Shown in pieces: positions 1 through 11,052 of a stretch of 64,000 bases of DNA (within the stretch, counting starts at the first letter, position 1; every line of letters begins with the position of its first letter). Position numbers and translations under genes: made by a program. The stretch lies in assembly GCA_037176885.1 (NCBI GenBank), contig JAWWNJ010000274.1:1-64000 (forward strand), in the 5' to 3' direction. The stretch is from Favolaschia claudopus (Eukaryota; Basidiomycota; Agaricomycetes; Agaricales; Mycenaceae). The notes under the pieces are model-generated. The model worked only from the letters and a program-made list of their open reading frames with translations. It ran no database searches and was not told the DNA's origin.

Positions 1-520
1 GATGCCGCTCGTTTCAATCTCACTGGTACATACTCAGGCGTCGCAAACTGGCGCTCACGCCCGCCGGGAGGCGCCAACTATTATTATCATTAACGGGCGG
101 GTCAGAGAACGAAGGAGATTCGGATTCGGGAACTACGACGTCGCGACGGGGGAGGCCAGGACACAACGAGGAGGACATTGAGCTCGCCGCTAGCAGGGTG
201 AAGTTTTGCCCTGTCCGCGTTTCCCCCCTTCTCTGTTGCCTATGACCTTTCATCTGGCGGTGATACTCGCCGCCTTGTACATACGTCGACACTTGCTCTG
301 GTCCTTGCTTTTACATGATACGAGGTTTTGCTATGGCTATGCTTTTAGATACTCTCCGTTCCTTTGAATGAATGGATGTTATAAATGGATGGATTTTTTC
401 AAGCAAAGGACGACAATGAGAATTAAAAAATTGTATTATAGCAAGGTTAACGACAGTAAGCAAAGAGCGGTATGAAGGGCAGGGAAAAGGAAAAGTAAAC
501 GGCAGATAGAGACCGGAAGT
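1..520. other. Left edge, no recognisable gene
   Basis: Only short unrelated reading frames are present, with no domain, no run of plausible splice sites and no repeat that I recognise. It lies just downstream of the 3' end of the TET/JBP-like gene and may hold its 3' untranslated region. Confidence 0.4.
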
Positions 521-2123
521 CTAGTACAAAGGGGTGAGGCCACCGTATTTGAAGTCGCGTTTGCCTGTAGGTAACGTCGAGGAGTATGGGAAGGCGCGGA
601 TGGCGCGGGTGTGGGCCTCACGGCGAAGACACTCGCGCGCTGAGTGCTCGGCCTCCGTAGCACCGACTGCGAACGTCATGTCGTCGACCTCGCGGTTCTC
701 GAAAAATCTGCGGATCCCCCCTCCCGTCCACTGAATCATCGAATACCTTGTCTCCCCCGGTCTCACAGCGACAAACGAATACCGAATGAATGGTGGAATC
801 AAGATGTGGTCGCCGGGGGCGAACCAAAGTACCCAGCCCAGATCCCATAGAATAATCTGTCCCCCGTGGGCGGGGTCGTAGTCGCCCAGAGCGGTGAGTA
901 CCATCCAGGTGCTGGGGTCGTATGTGTACGGCAGACCGCGCTGGTTCGTGCGACGGTGCGGGCCGCCGAGCTCGAACGTGATGGCGGAGTAGTCGCTGGT
1001 CTCGCATGGAAAATGCGCCAGCGGGTCATGCGCGAGGAGCTCGCGCTTTTGACTTTTAAGAAGGCGGGATGTCTTCTTGCAGTAGGTGTCCACAAGCCCT
1101 GCGTATTGGGTGTGAGCTGAGAGGCAACGCAGATATTGTATTCGTACCTTGGCCGAACGAAACCAAGCGCTTCATTGGGACGGTTGACAGCAGGTTCATG
1201 GCAGCCAGAGCGTCCTGCGCACGATCCCTGGGGTCTCTGGGGATTGGTACGGCGGGGGTCTCGCTCGCCTACACGAAGAAAGGGTCGTCAGCATGACAGA
1301 ACCGATGCGAAATGCACAGACAACAGACCTTTGGCTCATTGAAGTAAGTGCCGACGCCAGTGCTCAGAACAAGCGGATCTCCTGCCCCCGTGCGCGAGCG
1401 GAGGGCAGCCGCCTCCTCATCGAGCTGCGCATTGACCGGTTGCACGATCTCGGGCATCCAGGCATATCCCTGCGCTCGACCGCACATGAAGAGGACCGCG
1501 CGGCGCTGCGCCGCGATGACGCGGACTTCTCTGAGGACAGAGAGGGTAGAGTTAGATTGAGATGAGGGGATATATATTAGAGGCACTGACTTTCCAGTCC
1601 AGTGAACTTGCCGCATTCGGAAGCGCGAGTCAGGTCCCGCGACCTCCGCTAGAGAATAGTCACGGTCTTCGATTACGCTGAAGTCGAAGTCGTCTGAGGG
1701 GTCGCCAACGTGCACCACATTAGTGGGGGAAATACGCTCCAGTCGCAGCGCCATCACCGCCTCCAGTAGGCGGATATGTCGCTGCTTTCGCAGGGCGGCC
1801 ATGCGCGCACGTTCGCGTTGTTGCTTGGTGTCGGGGACGACAATGCGGACAGGCTTGTCGGAGCCTGGGGGAAGGCACGTCGATTCTCGGCCAAGGTGAG
1901 GTTCGTCAGGTAAAGTGCAGCCCGTGAACGGAAGCGATGGGTCGTCGACGGCGAGAACGTCGTGCAGGCGCTCCTCAAGATCAAAGTCGAAGTGCGCGGG
2001 CTCGGTGACAACGCGAGGGTCGATGCCTGAGATTTCGAAACGCGGGATGAGAGGCGGCGGAGTCACCTCGGCGACGCGAGCGAGGGTGTAATTTAGAGAG
2101 CGGCGAGGGAAGGGGGGGAACAT
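521..2123 (-). CDS. TET/JBP-like 2-oxoglutarate/Fe(II) dioxygenase family protein, probably catalytically degenerate
   Basis: Four exons read well on the minus strand: 1591-2123, 1329-1530, 1148-1268 and 521-1098, giving about 477 residues. The introns are 49-60 bp with GT-AG ends. The start was set at 2123 (MFPPFPRR) because upstream in-frame sequence looks like leader. The protein has a variable basic N-terminus, a WTGK region with a two-strand segment, and then the double-stranded beta-helix core with ALGDYDP, GGQIILWDLG and GETRYS. These are hallmarks of the fungal TET/JBP family that is expanded with KDZ transposons. Known members act on 5-methylcytosine or thymine in DNA. The expected HxD metal motif reads HRR here, and the distal histidine position reads RYS. 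The arginine that binds 2-oxoglutarate (GETR) remains. The family match is strong, but activity is doubtful. It lies divergent from the acidic-protein gene and 2.3 kb from the KDZ transposase. Confidence 0.85.
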
Positions 2124-2549
2124 GGTGAGGGAAAGACAAAAAAGTGAGATGGGGCGATATTTTGGAATGACGAGTTTAAGTGCGGTGAGAGACCTAAGGA
2201 GACAGCGTCCCAATACAGCTAAATCGGGGAGTGAATCGGGCAGACGGGAAAATAGCCCTGTTTCTGAAAATGGGACCTTGCACGCGTTGTGGTGATTCCC
2301 AATTCTCGGGTGGCGCTGACGAAATTCCACATTGGGATATCGCAATGGGACTCGCTTAGCTAGCTCGGTCATGGCAGAGCCGAGCCGGTACGAGCTGGGT
2401 CGTTTGAGATGCTGGGGAAGAGATGCTGGGGAAACAATATATAAGACTCAAGAGGTGGAGAGGGAAGGGGAGCAAGCGCACTTGCCTCTGGGTTTTTTTT
2501 GTCGCCTCGTCTTTCACCGTTTTCGTTATCTCTCTTCCACTCGCTATCA
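2124..2549. promoter_or_regulatory. Divergent promoter region with TATA box
   Basis: This 426-bp spacer separates two divergent genes. A TATA-like string (ATATATAAG) lies near 2436-2444 on the plus strand, about 110 bp before the ATG at 2550. It is followed by a T8 tract and a pyrimidine-rich leader (CTCTCTTCC) directly before the ATG, as is usual for expressed basidiomycete genes. No clear counterpart for the minus-strand gene was seen. Confidence 0.45.
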
Positions 2550-4055
2550 TGAGCGCCGCTGCCAGAGCCACCGACAACACTCCTGCTGCCGACCCCGCCC
2601 CATCCGTCCCCGGTGCCGATGTTAATATGACCGACGCCGCCAACGGGACTGCCGACGGGGTGAACGCGACCACTGGTATGTTTTTCTTCGATTGAAGCCG
2701 TTCTATACGAGGCTGACGATGACAGGGGATGCAGCGGACATTGATAAAACCCTGGTTGACGAAGTCACGAGCACCATAGCAGCCTCCCCCGCCGTCGACG
2801 CCACCGACAACACTCCTGCTGCCGACCCCGCCCCATCCGTCCCCGGTGCCGATGTTAATATGACCGACGCCGCCAACGGGACTGCCGACGGGGCGAATGC
2901 GACCACTGGTATGTTTTTCTTCGATTGAAACCATTCTATATGACGCTGACGGTGAGCAGAGGATGCAGCGGACATTAAAAGAGCCCTGACCTACGACGTC
3001 GTGACCACCAGCGTGATCTCAGGACTTCCTGTGTACGTCGTCCAACCTGCCTTACGTGTAGGCGTCGTGCTAACTCCGACTCGTTCCAGCGTGCAAAAGG
3101 GCAGGCTCGTCGGTGGGTGGCGTCGCAGGCATCTCGAGCAAGAAGATCCGGAGCACGCAAACGCGGAGGACGATGAGGAGGTGTACGCCAGGATCGGGGC
3201 CTCCTACGACATCTCCTGCTACGCTTTCCGGGCCTCTCACGAGATGGATGTCTTCCATGCCGAGCAACGGGCTAAGAAGTGGGATTGGTAAGTCGCAGTC
3301 AGGTATAACCATGGCGGTGAGCTCACTTCAGACAGTCATACTGACTCCGACGACGACGACGACGAGTTGTTCGACGAGGGCCCCAAGCTTGAAGACATCA
3401 TCATTTGGGACGGCACGAGTCCCGAGAAAACCGCCCACACGACGACCGATGCGGGGGCTTGTGGCGGACCAAGCCATCGCCAAGGCTTTGCGCGACGACA
3501 GCGCCGAAGACGTTCGCACCGGGAAGAAATATGCCGCGCAGGCTGTGAAAAGGTATGGGCAAAAGATCGTGAAGGATACATAGCCTGACTGACGCACCAA
3601 CGACAGCAACGAGGAGTCGCCCTTCTTCAAGTTCGTCCCAGCTTCCCTGATTCTTGCTGAAGAATCCGACGACGAGGACGATGCCGGCCTGTATGGCGTG
3701 GAGCATAGCCCGATCCCCAGCCTGCAGTCCGCCCCCCCCAGCCCGATCCCCGACCTCAACTTGGGTGAGCGCATGGCGGATGTAGACATGAGTGCCGCGA
3801 GTAAGACTACCGCAGCCCAAGCGGCAAGAGACCCATGTGGTGCAGGTGAGTTTGGGTTTGGTGACGTGTCTTTCGCGTTCGGTGGTACTAAGGGAGCGGC
3901 AGCTGGTGAGAATCGGCGGCTTTCGCGAGGTTCAGTGCAACTGTCAAGATGGGAAGCACTCGGGGTTGCGCGCTCGCAAGACTTTTGCGTTCGAGGCGTC
4001 CAACGGGACCGTAGTTGTGAAAAAGTTCAGGACGATGGTCGTGGCCCTGAACTGA
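2550..4055 (+). CDS. Acidic hypothetical protein, multi-exon, with internal tandem duplication
   Basis: I do not recognise the family. The start is ATG at 2550 after the TATA box and pyrimidine-rich leader. The first three exons encode low-complexity, Ala/Asp/Thr/Pro-rich sequence including a duplicated block. A central exon (about 3092-3287) is more structured (DISCYAFRASHEMDVFH). It is followed by an Asp-rich stretch, a segment with KALRDDSAEDVRTG, a Pro-rich segment and a C-terminal exon ending near 4055 with QCNCQDGKHSG and FAFEASNG. Introns are mostly 45-60 bp. The reading frame breaks beside the G5 run at 3453-3457, and the joining of the last two exons is uncertain. It sits between the TET/JBP-like gene and the KDZ transposase on the transposase strand, so it may be cargo of that element. 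That role is inference. Confidence 0.5.
2567..3010 (+). repeat. 233-bp tandem duplication of an exon-intron unit
   Basis: The block from 2567 reappears at 2800, an offset of 233 bp. The copies are almost identical over the first 130 bases, including the splice donor GGTATGTTTTTC, and remain recognisable through the intron into the next exon (GATGCAGCGGACATT in both). The duplication therefore covers exon end, intron and the beginning of the next exon, and keeps the frame. Confidence 0.85.
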
Positions 4056-4439
4056 GGAGGTCGGGGAGCGTGGGGTAGAGAGCTGAGCAGGGGTACGGGT
4101 TCGGTACAATAGACGTAGAGGGCGTTGATGCATGTACATTGGTAGTGGTAAGTAGAGCAGAGGCGGGAAAAGCTCCAAGTACATTTTCTCACGTTCAGGT
4201 ATGATTACGTTATGCAATCCCATCCTCGTTTTTCCTTTGTTTCTGCGGGAGTTGAGCTCTCTTTCACTTGTTCTCTGTGCGCTCGTGTCTGCGACTGGCG
4301 ATGGTATCTGCTATCTCGGCTTTCCCCAATAGGCTGCGGGGATGTGACACTTGGGTTTCATCTCGCAATTCATTGGACCCTCATCCCACTTTCCTGAACT
4401 CTGGACTTTCGATTGGAGGCTGGCTACTCTACAAGACCA

Positions 4440-7400
4440 ATGACTTCCTTGAACGTATCTCCTACGCGTCCCGGCACACGTTTTGAGCGGAATGAATCAT
4501 TCGTGGAGTTCGAATCACACATGGGCGACACGACACGCGACACGGAATTTCAATTATCGCAGGACGGGCGGCGTGGACACCGCATTTCCGTCAATGTGCA
4601 AGCTAAGAGGCGAAGGCTACATCCGTCTGAGTTGGAGGACGCGTTTGCTGCTTGGGTGCCCCTGCGCGAGGATGGGAATGACCTGGGTTTGGATGGCGGT
4701 GCGGAGGAGGAGGAGGAGGACGCGGAAGGTGCTGCGGGGGATAAAAGGAAGCGATATGTCAGTTCGGTACGTTTGGGACTTATTCTGGGGGCGCGGCGCG
4801 TCTGACATGAGTGAGACGCTTAGGACGATCCAATGAAAGTATGGCGCCCGATGACCAGTTTTTTTCTGGGCGAGTTGCTGAGGAGGGAGCGGTTGGGGGA
4901 TAAGGCGAGTACTTGCGCCTGCTGCGCTGGCGGACGGCGACGTTCGGGTGCGATGTCAGGATTGTGGGGATTTCGTCCAATGCTCGGAGTGTGTGATCTC
5001 GAGACACGGGGTTATGCCGCTGCATTCGGTGGAGGTGAGCAGTTTTGTTTCTGGCTTTAATGTAAGGATGGCTAACGGCTTGTTGTAGCGGTGGAATGGT
5101 AGATATTGGGCGAGGACCTCCCTGGCGTCCTTAGGGTGTGTCTATCAGCTGGGGCACGGCGGATTCCCCTGTCCCCATCCCGCCGCCAAGGAGCGGGAGA
5201 TGGTGGTCATGCACTTTCCAAACATTCACACCGTCAGGTACCGGTATTGCGGATGCGATGTCTCTGACCACGCAAATAATCTACAGCAATTGTTGAGGAA
5301 CGGTTGGTATCCAGCCACCACTGTTGATCCCGCGACCTGCGCCACCCTGGCGACGTTGCGGATCTTCCGTTCACTAAACGTGATTGGTAATATCACGATT
5401 CATGACTTCATCAAGACTCTTGAGCGGAGTTCGGATGCGGCAGGTCTTCATTCGGTGCCGGTGCGTTAACAGCAACTGAGGGGGTGGTTTGTGAGGCTGA
5501 CTGGCAGAAGGATCGGTATAAATCCTTTGGATTGATGTCTCGTCAGTACGCCTTTCTCAAACGCCTGATGCGGGCGGGGCGGGGCCACGACGACCGTGGG
5601 GTAGATGGAACGCAGCCGGGAGAGTGCGCCGTGTTGTGCTGGGCTTGCCCGCACGACGGTATGAACCTCCCGGAGGGGTGGCGGGATGTTGCCCCAGAGT
5701 TTCAGTGAGTCGAAATTGCCATTAGATCCAGGAGTGGGATTCTAACATGCTTGAAGGTTCCTATTTATTCTAATCGTAGCTATGGACGCAAATTATCGCC
5801 TGCGCCTTAATGAAAAAGATGATCCCCCTCTAGGGTCGGGTTGGGGGTATTTGGTCGAGGAGACAGAGTATCACGAGCACCTTCGCGGTTATGTAGGAGA
5901 GGAAGATGTGAGTAGATTTCGACTGACTGGATTGAGGTTCGCTGACAAGACGGTGAAGGTTAGTACTTGTGTGGCTTTTCAGGCGCTATTGCAGAAAGAT
6001 ACCCGGGTGACAACGGGCTTGCGATGCTCTGGCGTCGGGGGCGTTGTGTGCGCTCGCCATGAGGTGGTTCGACCCCAGGGTATCGGTGACCTTGAAAAGG
6101 GTGAGAGGTGAGTGCTGAGGCCGGGAGTGAGGTTGTACAACACTGACGAATGGTCCTAGATATGCGAATATGGATTATGTTTTGCTGTCGTCGCTGTTGG
6201 GCATAACGGTGATGTTCTTGGCTATTTCGTACGACATTGCATGTCAATGGCGGGTGAAGTTTCCGCAGCGGATGAAGGAGATGCCGGAGAGACTCAAGTT
6301 GGATCTGGCAAAGATTACCTTGTTGTTTGCGCTGCCGGTCTGGCATGCGGCCGCGCACGAGCGCTCGTGCCAGGTTCAGAATTCATTATCGTATACGGTG
6401 GGGGTGGGGCGTACTGATGGTGAGGGAGTCGAGCGTGTGTGGTCGAGGCTGAACCCTCTGGCTTGGGCGACGAGGGAGAAAGGGAGGGGTGCACGGGCGG
6501 ACACGATCGAGGATGAGGTTGATTACCTCAATTTCGAAAAGAACATCAATCTGGGTAACAGAGAGAGTGCTCATCTGTGGGTGCTTGTTACTGACTACAT
6601 CACCAGGTACGACGCTTCCGCGAAAGCTGGTGGTAGCCATCGACGAACGCGAACGCCAGGTGGCTGGATTTAAGCAAGTCGACGAGACATTGGACAATGA
6701 GACGCGGAAAGAGTGGCAGGCAATAATCGACTGCTGGCAGCGAGATCGGACGTCCAAGAATCCGTATGCACCAGCTGATGAAACTCGAGGTTCGTGGATT
6801 AGATTGCGCGGAAGCTCGAGAACGTGCTGACAGTGAGTTATATGGGGGTCAGAATTCTCTTCGGCTGCGATTCGTGTGCAGTTGGCGCAGGAAGAGTTGG
6901 ACGAGGCCGGCGCCGGCGAGGGGAAAGCTGCATGCGACGAGCATGAGCTCTTTTTTGGTCGCTGGTCTGCAGCTAGAGACCCATCAGTGAGTATTTCTTG
7001 GGGAGGCACGCACTTGGATGAGCGCTGACTGGATATATAGATTGCGGATACGCCGGGAACTGAAAGGCCGGCCGCTCCTGGTTGGTGACCAGAGCGAACG
7101 TGTTTCGCAGCTGCGGCGGTCGTTTTTCGTCAAGTTGGGGCGGTTTCGCAAGGTGCAGGGGCTGTACATGCCTGAGGCCGCGGACCAGTTGTTGGAAGAC
7201 GAGGAGCGGCGGGATCCGGAGCTGATGCCGCCTCTTGCAGAAGACGTCAAGATATACTTGCCATCCGAATTACCGGGAAACAGGAGGGAAGGTTGCTCTG
7301 AGAAGCTGAGGGAGAGGGAGGCGCGTTTACGGCGCGGTGTCCTGACTGACAGCGTGGCGAAGCTTCGCCGGTCGCTGTTGGCCAAACGGCATCTGGTGGA

Positions 7401-8137
7401 CTGGCGAGAAGGGGCGGTAGGTCAGCGGGGGACGACCCGAGCTGCAACGTTGGTTCAGCGGGTTGATGAGAGGATTGATGGGTTGACCAAGGCCTACAAG
7501 CGCTCGCGCGACGCTCTGGTGGCGCTGGTGGGCTTGGGAGACTGTGAGTGGAGGGAGTTGCGTGCGGAGGACCTACGTGTGGAGGAAGAATTGGAAGATG
7601 ACACGGTGGCGCGGCGGAGATTGGGCCTGGTGGGTTCGCAATCGCGGGAACGGCGGGTTTCGAAGGCGGCAGGGAAGAGGTCAAAGGACAAGGACAAGAG
7701 AAAACACAAAATGTCGTGGATATGGACGAGCGGGGGAGGCCCGGGCCAGGATGAGAAGGAATTGAGAGACGGTAAGGAGCAAAGTATGAATGAACGCACT
7801 TGACTGATTTTATTGGCTAGCTGTGCGAATTGAGTGGTCAAAGGCCAAGGCGCGGAGGGATCGGTGGGTTGAGGAGGTGCAGCTACTGCGAGAAGAGATG
7901 CGGAGGGTGCTCCGCTTTTTGGCGTGGCGGGCTGGGTGGTGGGAGGAAAGGGCGGTGGTGGAGCGGGAGGTTAGGCAGGAACTGAATGAAGGCGCGCAGG
8001 CGTACGCCGCTCGCCAAGCGGCGATGACGCGCCAGATTGGGCGACGCTTCAGGAGCGCGTGGGACACTTCTGCCTCGGAAGCGGTGCGCGCCGCTGTTGA
8101 GGAGGATCGTGCAACGGAAGGGATTGGGTCAGCCTAG
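4440..8137 (+). CDS. KDZ (Kyakuja-Dileera-Zisupton) family transposase, intron-containing, with frame breaks
   Basis: This is a plus-strand multi-exon gene. The N-terminal part has RPGTRF and a basic/acidic tract, then a CxC2-like cysteine cluster near 4915-5035 (CQDCGDF, CSEC, RHGVMPLH). The catalytic core follows: the first Asp in MDANYRL (5785), the second in YDIACQW (6233) and a Glu in DGEGVERVW (about 6422-6433). The C-terminal helical tail is coiled-coil-like, contains the family signature MSWIW near 7710 and ends at 8137. The order and spacing match the cut-and-paste KDZ transposases common in Agaricomycetes. Introns of 45-60 bp join well at most positions. Two places do not join in frame, near 4918-4935 inside the cysteine cluster and near 6925-6950, so the copy may be inactive or the sequence may contain errors. 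ATG at 4440 is preferred; ATG at 4413 is in the same frame. Confidence 0.9.
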
Positions 8138-8459
8138 ATCATGCTCTTGTGTAGAATGAGTCGTGAATCATTGTATTTAAATTGCCTTTTTGAGTACCAT
8201 GGCGTTGTGGCACCCGATAAAGAAAGATGTCAAGAATTGACACACTTCGATGACAGCTGATCGCCGTGACAGCTGTTCCCCGTGGTTGGATGCCGCCACA
8301 TATCATTTGTGGGTGATGCGGACTGTTCGCCGCCAGTGGGGCCTTGGTTAAGGTATGGGTCGCCATAAGCATGGCTAGAGACAGGAAAAGAGTTAAAATA
8401 CCAGGGGTTTTTGGCTTGCTAGGTGGGTGGGTGGCTCCACGCAAAAAGACAATTTACGT
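8138..8459. other. Gap after KDZ transposase, nothing recognised
   Basis: This 322-bp stretch follows the transposase stop codon. I see no domain, no convincing open frame and no terminal inverted repeat. Confidence 0.3.
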
Positions 8460-8735
8460 TTAGGCTAGAGCCTGGTAGGAAGTCTTTACTTTACTTCCAG
8501 TGTTGGTACTTGAGTCACTCATATCAACTTGGCTGGCGTCGGGAGAGAAAGGAGACGGAGACAAGGGTTGCGTGTGATTTCCTGTTGCAGGTTTACATTG
8601 GCTGCGGCCCTCGTGAAGAAGATCGAGGTCGTCGAGACCATTGTCGGCGAATGGAAGTCCGAGCTCCGCAATGGAGGACTGGAACTCTGATTCATCGGGG
8701 ACACTCTCAACGGTGACACGAGTGGAGGGCGGCAT
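8460..8735 (-). CDS. Short hypothetical ORF, possible gene fragment
   Basis: This minus-strand open frame starts at an ATG at 8735 (MPPSTRVTVESVPDE) and continues as a Ser/Pro-rich tail. Acidic N-termini beginning with a VPDE-type motif are frequent in short element-associated proteins of mushrooms. I see no domain and no partner exon. It lies beside the KDZ transposase end and may be a decayed fragment. Confidence 0.25.
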   Translation of the reverse strand: MPPSTRVTVESVPDESEFQSSIAELGLPFADNGLDDLDLLHEGRSQCKPATGNHTQPLSPSPFSPDASQVDMSDSSTNTGSKVKTSYQALA

Positions 8736-8839
8736 GAGCAGGACAAGGATTGTGGTGGTGGTGAGGTGGCGAGGTGGCGACGTTTCACAAGAAGAGTTTA
8801 CGAAAAAGAAGTGCTTAATTTGTGGGGAATAGTTAAGTT

Positions 8840-8890
8840 GCCTATGCACACTTTCCGTGTCCCCCGGGGACAGAAAAGGTGTGCATAGGC
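8840..8890. repeat. 51-bp near-palindrome
   Basis: GCCTATGCACAC at the left end is matched by GTGTGCATAGGC at the right. The arms are about 25 bases, differ at a few inner positions and meet at CCCCCGGGG. It could be a solo terminal remnant of a transposon or a hairpin. No target-site duplication was identified. Confidence 0.7.
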
Positions 8891-9437
8891 ATTCTAACAG
8901 GTATCCGAGGCCTAAAAGCTATCTACACCTTCCCGCGTACCCCTGTAGAAGTGGAGACTGCGTCAGTCATGATGCGCAAGGTGTGGAGTCTGCATGATGC
9001 TTACCAGTGACACAGACAGTCGGCGAGAGCTCGGTTCCGAGCCAAGGGACAGCATTGCAAGTGTACAACACTCGCAATGCCCTTGAGCGGGCTGAGTTCA
9101 GGTGAATAGAAACAGAGTGGGTTGAGGGACGAGACATACCTTTTGAATATGAGATTTTTTCATCCAAGGACGGCCCCGGCCGCGGTGTATTTGGACTCAG
9201 ATTGCATATCGAATGTTCTAGAGAGCTTGTAAGAGCCTTAACGAATGCCTAGCACCCGTGGTTCATGCAAAAAGACGGAGATTTGCCGAAGATAGGTGGA
9301 ATTGAAGTTGGACTTGCAGTTTGCATTCCTGGCCAGTTGAGCTTCAGAGAGTGTTGCCAGCTAAGTATCCAGCTATTGGGAGTGTTCTAGTGGCTGAGCT
9401 GGAGTTGGGGGCACAGAGGAAACCAGGTAGGGACAGA
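8891..9437. other. Spacer without recognisable gene
   Basis: No reading frame here has a recognisable domain or a consistent exon pattern. Confidence 0.3.
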
Positions 9438-10155
9438 CACACCGCGGGAGCGCGCAAAAAAGGCTCCCCACAGTTAGATTTTAATTTTAGATATTAAGGT
9501 ACAAAAAAAACTCCTAATATAGTGCTTTGATATCGAAGATAACAGGCCCTCTGAAAGTTCCCCCGATTAGTCTTAAACTTAGGTGCAAAACAGGCTTCGT
9601 CATTTTTGAGATAAAAAGGTGCGACTTCAGCGGCTCATTTCTACGCAATTTACACCGGGTATCAGGGCACCTGATTTTCGCTTCTTTTTCACGGATAATA
9701 AAGAGCTGTTTTTGAACCTGTTTTGGAGCCTGATTATTACATATAACGGGCTCCATATTGCGGCATTGGGGCGCAAGATAATGCAAATATCAGGACCACT
9801 TTTACCTAGCTTGATATTTGCCATATCTTGCGCCCCAATGCCGCAATATGGCGCTTTTTATACGTAATAATCAGGCTCAAAAACAGCTCTTTATTATCTG
9901 TGATAAAGAAGGGAAAAATCAGGCGCCCTGATACCTGGTGTAAATTGCGTAGAAATGAGCCGCTGAAGTCGCACCTTTTTATCTCAAAAATGACGAAGCC
10001 TGTTTTGCACCTAAGTTTAAGACTAATCGGGGGAACTTTCAGAGGGCCTTTTATCTTCGATATCAAAGCACTATATTAGGAGTTTTTTTTGTACCTTAAT
10101 ATCTAAAATTAAAATCTAACTGTGGGGAGCCTTTTTTGTGCGCTCCCGCGGTGTG
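9438..10155. mobile_element. 718-bp foldback (long inverted repeat) element
   Basis: The whole block is one long inverted repeat. The left arm starts CACACCGCGGGAGCGC and the right arm ends GCGCTCCCGCGGTGTG, the reverse complement. Complementarity can be followed inwards for about 340 bases per arm to a short spacer near 9785-9820. The arms are similar but not identical: the left arm has an extra CCTGTTTTGGAG segment near 9718 and several single differences. There is no coding capacity; apparent frames are mirror images between arms. AGA lies immediately outside both ends, a possible 3-bp target duplication. It is best read as a non-autonomous foldback or MITE-like element. The autonomous partner is not visible here. 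Confidence 0.85.
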
Positions 10156-10981
10156 AGAGAATACGACGAGATGGGGCCAGGTGGTGGGAATCAAAGGTGA
10201 TAGTAAGCAACAACAAACAATGGGCCGAGAACAAAAACATTCAAGTACTTAGTACAACCACCTCGATGAAAGCTCAGAAAAGTCGCAAATTGTTCTTAAT
10301 TGAAGCAAGAGAAATATAGGAGACTACATATATATATTTGAGCCAGAAAAAAGCTTTGGGACGAAAAATATTCCGGGAATAAAGCACCGAATCGAACTTG
10401 GATTAGACAGCATACGACGTGCTCGGGCGACAATTAAAACACCCAAATACCCTACAAACTAAAGGCAGAGGACACCCTGGGGTCCTAGATGGCCGGCGTG
10501 CATGGCCATCACCCACCCATCAAGGATCGTCCGATGGGAGGCCTAGTCAGGTTTTGTTGCCATAGTTGTCTCCTTGTATCAGTGCAGGGGAAATTCTCCC
10601 TCATTTAACTGACAACGTCGACTCCGAGTCGGATGGCAAGTGCCCGCACTCTCACGGTTGCTCGCTTCAGTTTCCGCGCGAATAAAATATTTGAGAACCA
10701 TTGAGAAACAGTAAGATAGCCGAGCCAAATGCCAAACGGGTCATCGGCCATGCAGTGGGCATCACTGGAGCTATGAGTATGGCCCTACAAATGCCGGAAC
10801 TTGCCTCGAGTCAAACCGGTGAAGGAAGACTGAACCAATCCAAAGAATCCGAGGAGGAACTAAGTTTGAGAAAACGTATAATAGCCGGCAGGCTAGGTGC
10901 GGCATCGCTCAACCTCGCGTCGATCGTGGTCGCGGGGATCGCAAGAAGAAATGAAAAAAGCACGCCAAAAAGATTGGGAAA
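10156..10981. other. Spacer without recognisable gene
   Basis: This stretch is AT-rich near the foldback element. No domain or exon chain was recognised. The part next to the tRNA contains T-runs on the minus strand that can serve as its terminator. Confidence 0.35.
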
Positions 10982-11052
10982 TGCGTGAACCGGGAGTCGA
11001 ACCCGGAGCTAGGCCATGGGAAGACCCAATGTTACCGCTACACCATCCACGC
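10982..11052 (-). tRNA. tRNA-Gly (anticodon CCC)
   Basis: Read on the minus strand, a 71-nt cloverleaf forms. The acceptor stem GCGTGGA pairs with TTCACGC with one G-T pair, leaving discriminator A. The D-arm has the A-box string TGGTGTAGCGGTA. The anticodon stem is GGGTC/GGCCT with loop TTCCCAT, so the anticodon is CCC. The T-arm is CCGGG-TTCGACT-CCCGG, which is also a B box. There is no intron. T5 and T6 runs follow within about 40 bases. It is the one canonical tRNA I find in the window, a useful contrast to the tRNA-like array at 48-56 kb. Confidence 0.93.

Noticed and set aside
9514..10079. Frames of 80-95 codons inside the foldback element
   Set aside because: The frames occur as mirror images in the two arms, which is what an inverted repeat produces. 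No protein family is recognisable.
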